A stretch of 30,105 bases of DNA from CAJQQY01 sp964352225 (GTDB lineage Bacteria > Bacteroidota > Bacteroidia > Chitinophagales > Saprospiraceae), in assembly GCA_964352225.1 (NCBI GenBank), contig CAYGRM010000031.1:1-30105 (forward strand), written 5' to 3'. Below the pieces are notes generated by a model. It did not search any database and was not told where the DNA came from. It saw only the letters and a list, made by a program, of their open reading frames with translations. Within the stretch, counting starts at the first letter, position 1, and the number at the start of each line of letters is the position of its first letter. Shown here piece by piece: positions 25,901-27,773 of the stretch. Made by a program: the position numbers and the translations under genes.

Positions 25901-27407
25901 TGCCTTAGATAGTATTTCGCTACAAGCACCTCCTGATATTACGGTAAATACAAGTATTACTTCCAATTTTGGAGGTGAAGATATTAATTGCTTTGGAGGT
26001 AGTGATGGAAGTGCATTTGTCAATACATTGGGAGGAACGGGTACTTTTACTTACCTCTGGAGTAATGGGCAAACTACCGCAAGCGCAACGGGTCTGAATG
26101 CAGGGACACACACGGTTACTGTAACAGATGGAAATGCTTGTACCTCAACTTCAACTGTCACTCTACAAAATCCAGCTCAGTTAACGCTTACAGCAAATGT
26201 AACTTCTAATTATAATGGAGAGGATATTAGTTGTTTTGGAGCTTCGGATGGAAGTGTTTTAGCCAGTTCAAGTGGAGGAACTGGAAGCATATCTTATTAT
26301 TGGAGTAATGGTAGAAATACTACTTCGGTTACAAACTTGAGTTCAGGAACTTATACTGTAACTGCAACAGATGGGAATGGATGTACAGCAATAACTTCTG
26401 TAGCCTTAAATGAACCTACTCCAATAACGATTAGTAATAGTGTTACAGATCCATCTCTTTGCGAAGCAAATGATGGAATAGTTGCCATTTCTGCCACAGG
26501 GGGAACAGGCAATTATGAATATAAGCAAGGTATAGCAGGTTCTTGGCAAAGTGGTAACACTTTTTCAAGTTTAAGTGCTGGCTCTCATGATTTTTACGTA
26601 AGAAATGACGATGGTTCTTGTGAAGTTGGACCGACTACCGCTGTTCTTACAGATCCAATTCCTCAATCGTGTCCAATAATTTTAACAGCAGATACTTCGA
26701 CTTATTGTATGTCAGATTTAAGTGTAAGTTTTGAAGTTGGAACTTCACCTGATGCGACAGGTTATACTTGGAGTGTTCCATCAGGGACTATATTAGTCTT
26801 AGGACAAGGGACTGATTCTATCATTGTGAATATGAATGGAATTGCTGTTGGTTCTTATAATGTATGTGTAGTGACAAATAGTAATTGTGGAGATTCGCCT
26901 CCATGTTGTGTGACTATAAATATTATTGGTTGTTCTGAAGATTGTACAAATGGGATAGATGATGATGGAGATGGATTAGTAGATTGTGATGATCCTGATT
27001 GTGGAGCTATTACTGCAAATGATGCTGCTTTAACCACTTGTGATAATAGTAATGAAACTGGTTCGGGAAGCTTCTTCTTACATGATGCTAACCCAACTGT
27101 TTCATTGGAATCAGGAGTAATGATTTCCTATCACCCAACTTTATTAGATGCTCAAAATGAAACTAATATTTTGATCAGCCCATATACAAGTTCGGATGCA
27201 ACAGTTTATGCAAGAGTAGAAAGAGTATCAACAGGTTGTTTTGCAACCTCCGAAATCACGCTTGATGTTGGAGCAAAATGTGCAGAGAATTGTAACAACG
27301 GAATTGACGATGATGGAGATGGATTGATAGATTGTGATGATCCAGATTGTCCTTGTTGTGCAGCTTACGCACCTACTCTAAATGGACTCAATAAAAAGGA
27401 TCCATAG
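7914..27407 (+). CDS. Giant exported multidomain surface protein (6497 residues), adhesin-like
   Basis: One uninterrupted frame encodes a protein of about 6500 residues. A signal peptide lies at residues 1-36; M12 (7947) is an equally good start because MKSKIFSTTALLVGG is a standard n/h region. Order of parts: carbohydrate-binding-like beta-sandwich 68-219; DNRLRE-like 230-415; two SdrD_B-like domains, each holding a further DNRLRE-like domain, 418-992; calcium-loop region with MopE-like DGIDNDGDG motifs 997-2341; Rossmann-like 2447-2690; propeller-like 2725-2960; DUF11-like 2963-3102; seven 76-residue repeats, a short repeat and a PKD-like domain 3103-3799; SprB-type repeats 3880-4803 with a LamG-like insert; 'DHWEDG' region 4817-5327; DUF11-like; two HYR-like repeats carrying F5/8C domains 5466-5923; SprB-type repeats 5927-6250; PKD-like; last MopE-like motif 6458-6480. 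The end (LNGLNKKDP) has no recognisable type IX sorting domain. It is probably a cell-surface or secreted adhesin, but the ligand is unknown. Confidence 0.9.
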   Translation: MNQIRFFKMFFMKSKIFSTTALLVGGISLFGFFSFSDTSSSSTDTSFSKKEFDSYASLPLFTYDDPACNWVNNDEFDNGTNDWTVYAQSGSSATWSVNSSSQLSGTNSAYINITSASGTDWHVEFNQAGHSIVSGTDYSFRFDAKADANRVMTVIIQQNASPYTIYHTENINLTTTATEYGPFTFTAPASYADTRILFRLGTSTTNVYIDDVIFGEESCFTSGGGSTTISSQISSSSDDAEEEGPDGSAPGSIYTTSSDLELVYDPNSSQGTQIVGMRFNNLNIPQGAVISDAYITFTSDDPDGGNPSNSSSTTVSIAGQDVDNALTFSTSSNNISSRTTTSASVNWSPSSWTTGTTYNTPSLATIVKEIVDRPGWSSGNSMAMIINGSNIGGRVAHSYDGVPASAPVLYVTYSSGDYTISGKVFKDNNTNAVNDGGDVGEQGVTVRLYQDNNQDGLVDAGDTEVQTTTTDINGNYSFSYGSYSGSISQSSDDAVEKGNNDVLINGNEVKFKDDSNNDWNGLRFNNITIPAGATVTSAYLYLTSTDSRSNTPVDITVYGQDGTSSPATFAEVSSNLTSRSTTTANELWALGTWTSDTETQSPNLSSIVQEIVSDQSGLSNGSIAFLLEGINSQERRAYSWDNDPNFAPRLEITYTLPATQYFVMEVDPTTFAVDYEFTTDNVETAVFSAAGADTGNDFGFFGTNSIKGKVFEDMNNSATYDAGDNGQSGATVILYEDIDQDGTVSAGDNQIQTSITDGNGDYNFYIDNTYSGTFSGNITQSSDDAVEQNNNDVTINSTTVKFKDDSNNDWNGLRFNGITIPSSATITSAYLYLTSTDSRSNTPADITIYGQDGTSTPSTFAASSGNLTSRSRTTANVLWSLGIWTTDTESQSPDLSSIVQEIINDQSGLSNGSIAFLLEGINSQERRGYSWDNDPTFAPRLVINYTVSTPNYYVTEVDVSTLPSGYFFTTDNVETAVFSAAGNDSSNDFGFLTAEICNDGIDNDGDGLIDCADPDCFANDHDGDLICDIFDLDDDNDGLLDTEENCSYESRSGVDLNVNCSGACGTFESPRFNDLFKTVDNNPFTIIATKTVVEAIAGDEVTIRFEGISDELPNPAFGNDQVTIALGSTILFDGSVTDYGNIYGDYNGESIFNTTAPSNAPDFTITYVRSNFDSVLDPFVGHFTYWVACDTDGDGIPDKNDSDSDNDGCPDALEGDGGFTYADIQNDSLTGGVDADGVPVVAGGGQGIGTSKDDTQQASICSPCDPGNPSYTDNDGDSIGDICDLDDDNDGIPDLEESGLSTICPSVGGTDFPSFDYTNCATIPGGHLFTNIGTFNGTAIDMTVTNLTGITLDCGGANGCNAGDSGFSLLSTNNGEMATFSFFESGTSNPVSVNWSLFLDDFDAPEGIRVDSSNLFSYILNSTNGTVVSNVGGQVDFQSNDNNEDDLQLFFVNVQSLDLEFSHTSGSMNRNVCFSSTIGYTPNNPVCSSYQIVGVDSDGDGVFNHLDLDSDNDGIFDVDEAGHAAADINDDGIIDGAASLFGTNGLFDALETSADSDVINYTISDSESTPDGTYDVYEIDSDGDGCNDTDEENISDADSDGIAGTGVPTVDANGLVTSITYASPTNNFWQNANYVSSTCDTDNDNINPTVDIDDDNDGIPDLDECNGTFALDGAHTASTYTTTQLNTTTPDGLQFNLALENGITFNTATGPGLSNFNGGPPAPYNGSQTHLWIEINTDKDVDDHGTMTITFPGMVVNPTINLGGISAHTTSPDWSLSLISLNPEVTMNLLYSDPDFHISGDTIRSNQTSSYNGNGLIEFTGIVQQLTFQIGHFSNTAQDGPVRFATNVGYTLCDDIDNDGVASMYDLDSDNDGIFDVDESGHGSVDANKDGIIDGAASLFGTNGLFDALETSADNGILNYTIADSESSPDGIYDAYEIDADGDGCNDTDEEGVSDADGDGLAGTGVPTVDMNGLVTSITYASPTNNFWQNSTIGVCLPELCADGIDNDADGLVDCEDPDCYLTVNSGDTDNDGDGIGDTCDLDDDNDGIPDVDECMLASYPSSSSTISMGFFGSSSMQFGSLCNPSSTYNISDEVELNVIDNGSSFSPNTVVIEIEERVSGVFTPITNVFLEDLIGVYTHSVVNGNVDRIRLILNSTTVMGESYDITVTATCSTCRDTDQDGIINSLDLDSDNDGIFDVDEAGHSAADANYDGIIDGAASLFGSNGLFDALETVADNSILNYTIADSETAPDGTYDAYELDSDGDGCNDTDEEGISDTDSDGLGGVGVPTVDANGLVTSITYAAPANNNWQNPVLIGCSEICNDGIDNDGDGDIDCDDSDCSNITLSNVTVSSCIDQPLRDVATVSMDLTWVNAPASDTIEVSIGDKTEYIFVAAGATSPQSIQFITIADGSINNNIIAKWRNNNSFCPDTLTFNSPTACSNDSISCNILYFCGLTKPADGDAWDHGLMNYLDEVNGVESVVPVLAKPDGSGMGTYDPNSPSTPLLVSLSDYDMIFISSTTEGQVASDLIDSLKNYSGSILNNNYLIIDDLGMSASAAGYNFQTNAYTDNTTSVEIYNYDNIAPSFNYVFTRGDYLANADSYLWMFSGNQAAGINGLIFYNSENDILSGVTGSHGSRTYLGYHMNGVYENAENGGAIPAPASTYFSPEKHLTLIGKDYFDQAVLLAASSCTDEICNDGIDNDGDGYPDCFDSDCPCYAPFECNANSLYQTIQLSSNIVGEGNSGDFVLYRIDPATANFIFVTNLTNAGLPGQINSIGYNVLDGFIYGIRHFAAPYSLYRINAAGQVQDLGDISGMTGSNAAGTFDNNGNYYVTGNSQNLYRIDINTLTATLITNTLFAVSDIAINPKDGMIYGWRNSTNQLNRIDPVTGIATPIGSSNAQYDFFGAVYFNTQGELIAYGDDVTITTSDQETLAKIDVNTGVVTPLGTGPSTNTNDGCSCAYSVELAKSAPDSTCENSTVSFTFTVHNQTGNTLTNVNFEDTLLNGLTFSSDPYNISAGLALTGSTNGLAIAGLVLTNVPTDSTSFVIDVDVPLGYAGPSTYANRAFLNNLSASVIGLPDTVGSDDPNTLEIYDSTKMVINALPTVTLTLVDDNECVSSTTLGLSGETPVGGIYSGLGVTGTNFDASVAGVGTHAITYTYTDGNGCSESVVDSVTVLALPTVSLTLVDDEECVNNTVLPLSGGTPIGGTYSGTGVSGGNFNASSAGIGTHTITYTFTGANGCVNTATDDISVIALPVVSLTLTDDEECVSSTSVALGGGTPIGGTYSGTGVTGTTFDPSAAGAGVHTITYTYTDGNGCENTATDNMIVFDLPTVSLTLPDAEDCVLNTTFTLSGGSPLGGTYSGVGVTGNNFDASVAGLGTHSITYTYTDGNGCVNTATDQLTVVSGPTVSLVLGNDEECVTSSSLTLSGGSPAGGIYSGTGVSGTNFNASAAGAGVYTIFYTYSDVNGCSNTATDNITVYSIPSITNISSTDPTTCGGNDGTITITASGGSGSYEYRLNGGSWQVSNIFNGLITGNYNVELRNDNGTCETSYVANPVILSDPASFTAAIILPASECIGIAADFEAVRPGGGFSYSWDFGTGASPATATGIGPHGVTYSTDGTKTVILSVEKWGCTEIAMESYTVYALPAVSLNLPDIEECVESTTLALSGGNPAGGSFSGLGVSGNNFDASAAGVGTHTITYTYTDGNGCANTATDDITVLSSPVVGLTLGINEDCIDNSILLLSGGTPLGGTYSGTAVSGTNFDAMAAGVGVHTISYTYTDGNGCVNTATDNITVFDFPNIDNVSTSDATTCGGNEGTITVTANGGSGNYEYQLNSGAWQSSNTFTGLSAGNYNLSIRNDNGLCEAIYPSNPITVNDPPSILVSTAVTSNYLGEDITCVGAADGTAQATGNGGLAPYTYVWSDGQTGADLLNVTAGTYTVTATDANNCQAINTVILNDPPPLGVSAVYTDVSCYGGFDGAIDVTAIGGVGAYTYSWNDLEPEAFWAMDGSTDDITGNNHHARGIYGSAGYSSDAVDGGQSFDFNGGSAIYYDDDISFLESPYTEQSLTMWIKPDNLSGIQMLWDGGGRTHGIGLRLDGDKLQGAVRSFSTQRSAYEMTIPNDGNWHQVGFVYDNGDFTLIVDGVLGTTNNTGFSTIQMLSPPDNSCGVGAKLGEDSFGGFLWGNPRFFSGLVDNVSFHTEALRPQQFADNFTDDGDRTGLPAGDYIVYVYDFNGCLDSVTLTLTQPDSLALTANITDVLCNGESNGAIDLIVAGGVSPYTYNWSTGSTVEDISSLPIGTYTITVTDDNGCTVEDDFTITEPAVLAASASVTSNYNGYNVSCFGATDGSAAATPSGGSSPFNYLWSNGQTSQTLINVGAGTYTVTVTDDNGCTETTSVTLTNAPQITVSSSVTSNYSGEDISCFGGSDGSANANASNGVGSYTYAWSNGTNGTILSNVAAGTYTVTATDNNGCTATSTVTLQNPPQINISTTVTSDYNGADVTCAGANNGNANASVTGGIGVIAYSWSNGQTGANIVNIGAGTYTVTATDVYGCTSTETVTLSNPSSVGVAINITSDYNGSDISCKGGTDGSATAAGNGGVGGYTYLWSNGQNTANLTNVGVGTYTVTATDANGCTRVNSIVFQEPSKLSVSLTSADPSDCGVNDGIILMTASGGIGTYEYSLDGANWQSSNSFSGLAPGTYFTYVRNTYGTCVNGPTAVTINIPEAPTIDNITVINPTTGVSNDGGILVAASGSGIAIEYTIDGTTWQSSNLFNNLSVGTYNVQVRYNGFVCVSSSPVTLVAGGGVVGQGGGENYCSDDLSGVNFVETYYIPFPEDQVLTSLLVLHPSSCGFLEQVEEPVQTYVSVGVVEAGTVIYYDHWEDGFEINLAFPIQSTTEIWGDGNPSNGIPPGYATDYLSAADIIVLNNSVTTTTRQSVIDFDAGDKMGSLGNLSVTRLAWASGTNTLLAGALEVYPTIYWGTDFEIPVGENTNVNSMFEYTGVTITASRNNTTVNIDTDGNGSNDVSTVLNEGESYLVNGNVNSGATISASAEIQVGLITGDICAGAESRFFTLKPTSQWSSDYYNPVATLNNGGSSSSNSNRPTYVHLYNPNNSGISVFWETVAGVQGSISVSSNGTNYIEIPDNTGSHFYTSDGSSFYAIATIDSDPDGSSSLRNSRHDWGFALVPKSQVSSQITLVGFAPGDDPTYTGGSPENSAPVWLTAAYPSGSGSSGSITICIDYNGDGGSLTDGNGVTYDATVVLNNLQNSKIYDPDGDQTGMQVWVCDGSDAVIAGAWGQDPATASGGSPAIDLGVGLPNGIPFATSKCVDLSKDYNSNGLYDECDEVIYSIFIRNSGALPLSTGSLNVIDTLPSDLVYIEGSSVSIINGAVNSLPDDGSGSAFPFDENGLSYSGIIQPGDSIIFRFEAVIGDLAVSKFIRNVAYIDNGQQLLLPEVSFPAQLPTGAILTGIPVDSSVVCDAVPGAPTIGSDIYPTNNCEEMDTIPRASWSVQYVSSEETIGEDGAATNIFDGDPNTIWHTQYSGSTPTHPHEIQIDLGATYNIAGFRYLPRQSGINGMIGAFEFYVSDDGVSWGTAVLTGDWSASTTEEEEIFNIIRGRYVRLVAISELNGNPWTAVAELNVLRCVNYAPVTINYSEASTQTNDGSSTDDCYEITRTWETIDHCGEIATYTQVLTVIDTIAPLLVNVPADVTVTGFTIPETPAINCSTPSNLALGKPTSQSSTGFGGAAARAVDGNTNGVFSNNSVTHTNNESQPWWEVDLEAVYSIDEIEIWNRTDCCSSRLSNYYVLVSDFPFASTNLSMTLTDPNVTSFFQSATAGSPTNISIDTSAQYVRVQLQGTNVLSLSEIVIRPLCISGTDNCDNDVQVTFSEVNVPSGCAYDIIRTWTATDNCGNISSETQTISVSTTLAISANITSDYNGQDLSCSSASDGTGDVVINGGVAPLTINWSDGQTGTSVINLSEGTYYVTVTDDNGCTALDSISLQAPPDITVNTSITSNFGGEDINCFGGSDGSAFVNTLGGTGTFTYLWSNGQTTASATGLNAGTHTVTVTDGNACTSTSTVTLQNPAQLTLTANVTSNYNGEDISCFGASDGSVLASSSGGTGSISYYWSNGRNTTSVTNLSSGTYTVTATDGNGCTAITSVALNEPTPITISNSVTDPSLCEANDGIVAISATGGTGNYEYKQGIAGSWQSGNTFSSLSAGSHDFYVRNDDGSCEVGPTTAVLTDPIPQSCPIILTADTSTYCMSDLSVSFEVGTSPDATGYTWSVPSGTILVLGQGTDSIIVNMNGIAVGSYNVCVVTNSNCGDSPPCCVTINIIGCSEDCTNGIDDDGDGLVDCDDPDCGAITANDAALTTCDNSNETGSGSFFLHDANPTVSLESGVMISYHPTLLDAQNETNILISPYTSSDATVYARVERVSTGCFATSEITLDVGAKCAENCNNGIDDDGDGLIDCDDPDCPCCAAYAPTLNGLNKKDP
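8115..8570 (+). other. Domain: carbohydrate-binding-module-like beta-sandwich (residues 68-219)
   Basis: The sequence opens with CNWVNNDEFDNGTNDWTVYA and closes with VYIDDVIFGEESC. This is the jelly-roll pattern of CBM4/9/22-like modules ('N..FE.G...W' at the start, 'IDDV' at the end). It is the first folded domain after the signal peptide, where a ligand-binding tip would be expected. Sugar binding is inferred, not shown. Confidence 0.6.
9165..10889 (+). other. Two SdrD_B-like domains, each interrupted by a DNRLRE-like domain
   Basis: Residues 418-485 (ISGKVFKDNNTN to GNYSFSYGSYSG) are the first half of a SdrD_B/CnaB-like domain. Its second half resumes at 661-700 (YFVMEVD to NDFGF). Between them, residues 487-655 form a complete beta-sandwich from SISQSSDDAVEKGN to RLEITYT. 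The same order recurs: 706-776, insert 777-946, 952-991. A third, free-standing relative of the insert lies at 230-415. The inserted domain resembles DNRLRE-type modules (GLRFN.I.IP..A...SAYLYL, SIVQEI, AP.L.I.Y). The two units are about 85-90% similar in places at the DNA level, so the nested unit was duplicated whole. Confidence 0.7.
12432..14849 (+). repeat. Three copies of a 125-residue calcium-loop module separated by different beta-sandwiches
   Basis: Residues 1507-1631, 1866-1990 and 2188-2312 are the same module, exactly 125 residues each. They run from DLDSDNDGIFDVDE through IIDGAASLFGTNGLFDALET and DGDGCNDTDEE to LVTSITYA and a final WQN. The Asp-rich stretches are TSP3-like DxDxDG loops expected to bind calcium. 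Before each copy lies a beta-sandwich (about 1301-1494, 1666-1853 and 2055-2175) framed by 'DDDNDGIPD' on one side and another DxDxDG loop on the other. The sandwiches are unlike each other. Confidence 0.75.
15252..15983 (+). other. Domain: Rossmann-like alpha/beta domain (residues 2447-2690)
   Basis: The 244 residues start with CNILYFCGLTKPADGDAWDH and contain LVSLSDYDMIFISST, NNNYLIIDDLGMSASAAGYN and STYFSPEKHLTLIGKDYFDQ. The alternation of hydrophobic strands and helices, and the 'yDmIFISST' step, resemble ThuA/GATase-like or flavodoxin-like folds. I do not recognise an exact family or a catalytic triad. It lies between two MopE-like DGIDNDGDG motifs. Confidence 0.5.
16086..16793 (+). other. 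Domain: propeller-like repeats (DUF6923-like, residues 2725-2960)
   Basis: The block repeats the pattern 'LYRID..TG..T.IG' several times: LYRIDPATANFIFV, LYRINAAGQVQDLG, LYRIDINTLTATLI, LNRIDPVTGIATPIG and LAKIDVNTGVVTPLG. Repeated blades of about 40-45 residues fit a beta-propeller. It is followed by a DUF11-like domain (2963-3102). Confidence 0.6.
17220..18359 (+). repeat. Five tandem 228-bp repeats (76 residues each)
   Basis: Units start at residues 3103, 3179, 3255, 3331 and 3407, with a strict 76-residue period. Each runs from PTVSLTL and a 'D.EECV' cysteine, through LSGG.P.GG.YSG.GV.G..F, to TYTDGNGC and a closing strand. Two conserved cysteines per unit could form a disulfide. These are Ig-like stalk repeats. 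Copy-number change by recombination would keep the frame. Confidence 0.88.
18855..19310 (+). repeat. Two further 228-bp repeats of the same family
   Basis: Residues 3648-3723 and 3724-3799 are repeats 6 and 7. They are split from the first five by a SprB-like short repeat (3483-3565) and a PKD-like domain with WDFGTGASPA (3566-3647). The 76-residue length is kept. Confidence 0.85.
19791..20651 (+). other. SprB-type repeat interrupted by a LamG-like domain
   Basis: The repeat begins normally at residue 3960 (LGVSAVYTDVSCYGGFDG, then GAYTYSWN). It is broken at about 4001 by a 217-residue domain (EAFWAMDGSTDDITGNNHHA to ALRPQQFADNFTDDGD) of LamG/concanavalin-like type, with SLTMWIKPD, WHQVGFVYDNG and FSGLVDNVSFH. 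The repeat resumes at about 4218 with RTGLPAGDYIVYVYDFNGC. Removing the insert leaves about 70 residues, close to the 77-81 of its neighbours. Confidence 0.75.
20883..21854 (+). repeat. Four tandem 243-bp SprB-type repeats (81 residues each)
   Basis: Units start at residues 4324, 4405, 4486 and 4567, with no length variation. Each follows 'VTSNY.G.DISCFG..DGSA....GG...Y.YLWSNGQ....L.NV.AGTYTVTATD.NGCT'. This is the SprB repeat known from gliding adhesins of Bacteroidota. Adjoining units at 3880 and 4247 and shorter variants at 4648 and 4727 belong to the same series. Confidence 0.88.
22362..23894 (+). other. Domain: conserved 'YYDHWEDG' region (residues 4817-5327)
   Basis: After a glycine-rich hinge (GGGVVGQGGGENY) comes a block of about 510 residues. 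It contains ETYYIPFPEDQ, VIYYDHWEDGFEINL, TEIWGDGNPSNGIPPGYATD, IVLNNSV and later RHDWGFALVPKSQ. The pattern resembles the IgGFc-binding-like N-terminal regions of large secreted bacterial proteins. Its function is unknown to me. A DUF11-like domain follows (about 5328-5460). Confidence 0.5.
24309..25682 (+). other. Two HYR-like repeats, each interrupted by an F5/8 type C (discoidin) domain
   Basis: HYR-like repeat 1 starts at about 5466 (ILTGIPVDSSVVCDAVPGAP). It is broken at about 5503 by a discoidin domain (ASWSVQYVSSEETIG, IFDGDPNTIWHTQYS, EIQIDLGATYNIAGFRYLPR, RYVRLVAISE; to C5645) and resumes with PVTINYSE and ending TIAP. Repeat 2 starts at about 5703 (VNVPADVTVTGFTIPETPAI). It is broken at 5725 by a second discoidin domain (NLALGKPTSQSS, WWEVDLEAVYSIDEIEIWNR, QYVRVQLQG; to about 5874) and resumes with TDNCDNDVQVTFSE. 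An uninterrupted HYR repeat with almost the same opening occurs in the next gene at 29985. Confidence 0.8.
25692..26420 (+). repeat. Three further 243-bp SprB-type repeats
   Basis: Units begin at residues 5927, 6008 and 6089, again with exactly 81 residues each. A shorter variant at 6170-6250 (CEANDGIVAISATGGTGNYE) closes the series, as similar short variants close the other arrays. Confidence 0.85.
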
Positions 27408-27773
27408 AGAGCTTTAGAAAAAAAGAAAACTAAATATTACAAAAAGCATAAAAGCCGTTTTGAGGAATTAAATTTCTTTAAAACGGTTTTTTTTTGAAAA
27501 TACCGATCTATTCATCAATCCTTCTATTAAGACAAATTATAAAAATAAAATATATGAAAACTACCTGTTCATTGGTATAGTTATTGTCTAGATTACATTA
27601 ATAGTTTTCTTATATAAGAAAGCAAAAGACGAATTGAATAAGACGAACCATCAAACTTACCGCAAGAGATTTCCATAAAAAGACTAAACATAAAATATTA
27701 TACCCATACTCCTCTGTCTGTTGATAAAATGTCCTAATAAGAAATTTATCAATATCAGAGTAAAAGAACGTTA
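27408..27773. other. Intergenic region between the two surface-protein genes
   Basis: The 366 nt hold the terminator at 27451-27495. Otherwise the stretch is AT-rich DNA with stops in all frames and no RNA gene or exact TAnnTTTG promoter that I can identify. No frame continues the giant protein after its stop at 27405-27407. Confidence 0.6.
27451..27495 (+). terminator. Intrinsic terminator after the giant gene
   Basis: AAAGCCGTTTT (27451-27461) pairs with AAAACGGTTTT (27480-27490) with one G-T wobble. The inner bases GAGGAA and TTTCTT can extend the hairpin. Nine T residues follow (27487-27495). It lies 44 nt after the stop of the giant gene. Confidence 0.82.

Noticed and set aside
8223..27037. 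Many minus-strand and alternate-frame ORFs of 60-103 codons inside the giant gene
   Set aside because: They are shadows of the repetitive Asp/Ser/Thr/Gly-rich frame: low-complexity His/Leu/Ser-rich products with no family features or start signals.
27405..27773. Frameshift or premature stop separating the giant gene from its true 3' end
   Set aside because: No frame after the stop continues with similar protein sequence, and a good terminator follows. The next gene has its own signal peptide. Truncation by deletion cannot be excluded, and the missing sorting domain is reported as a finding.
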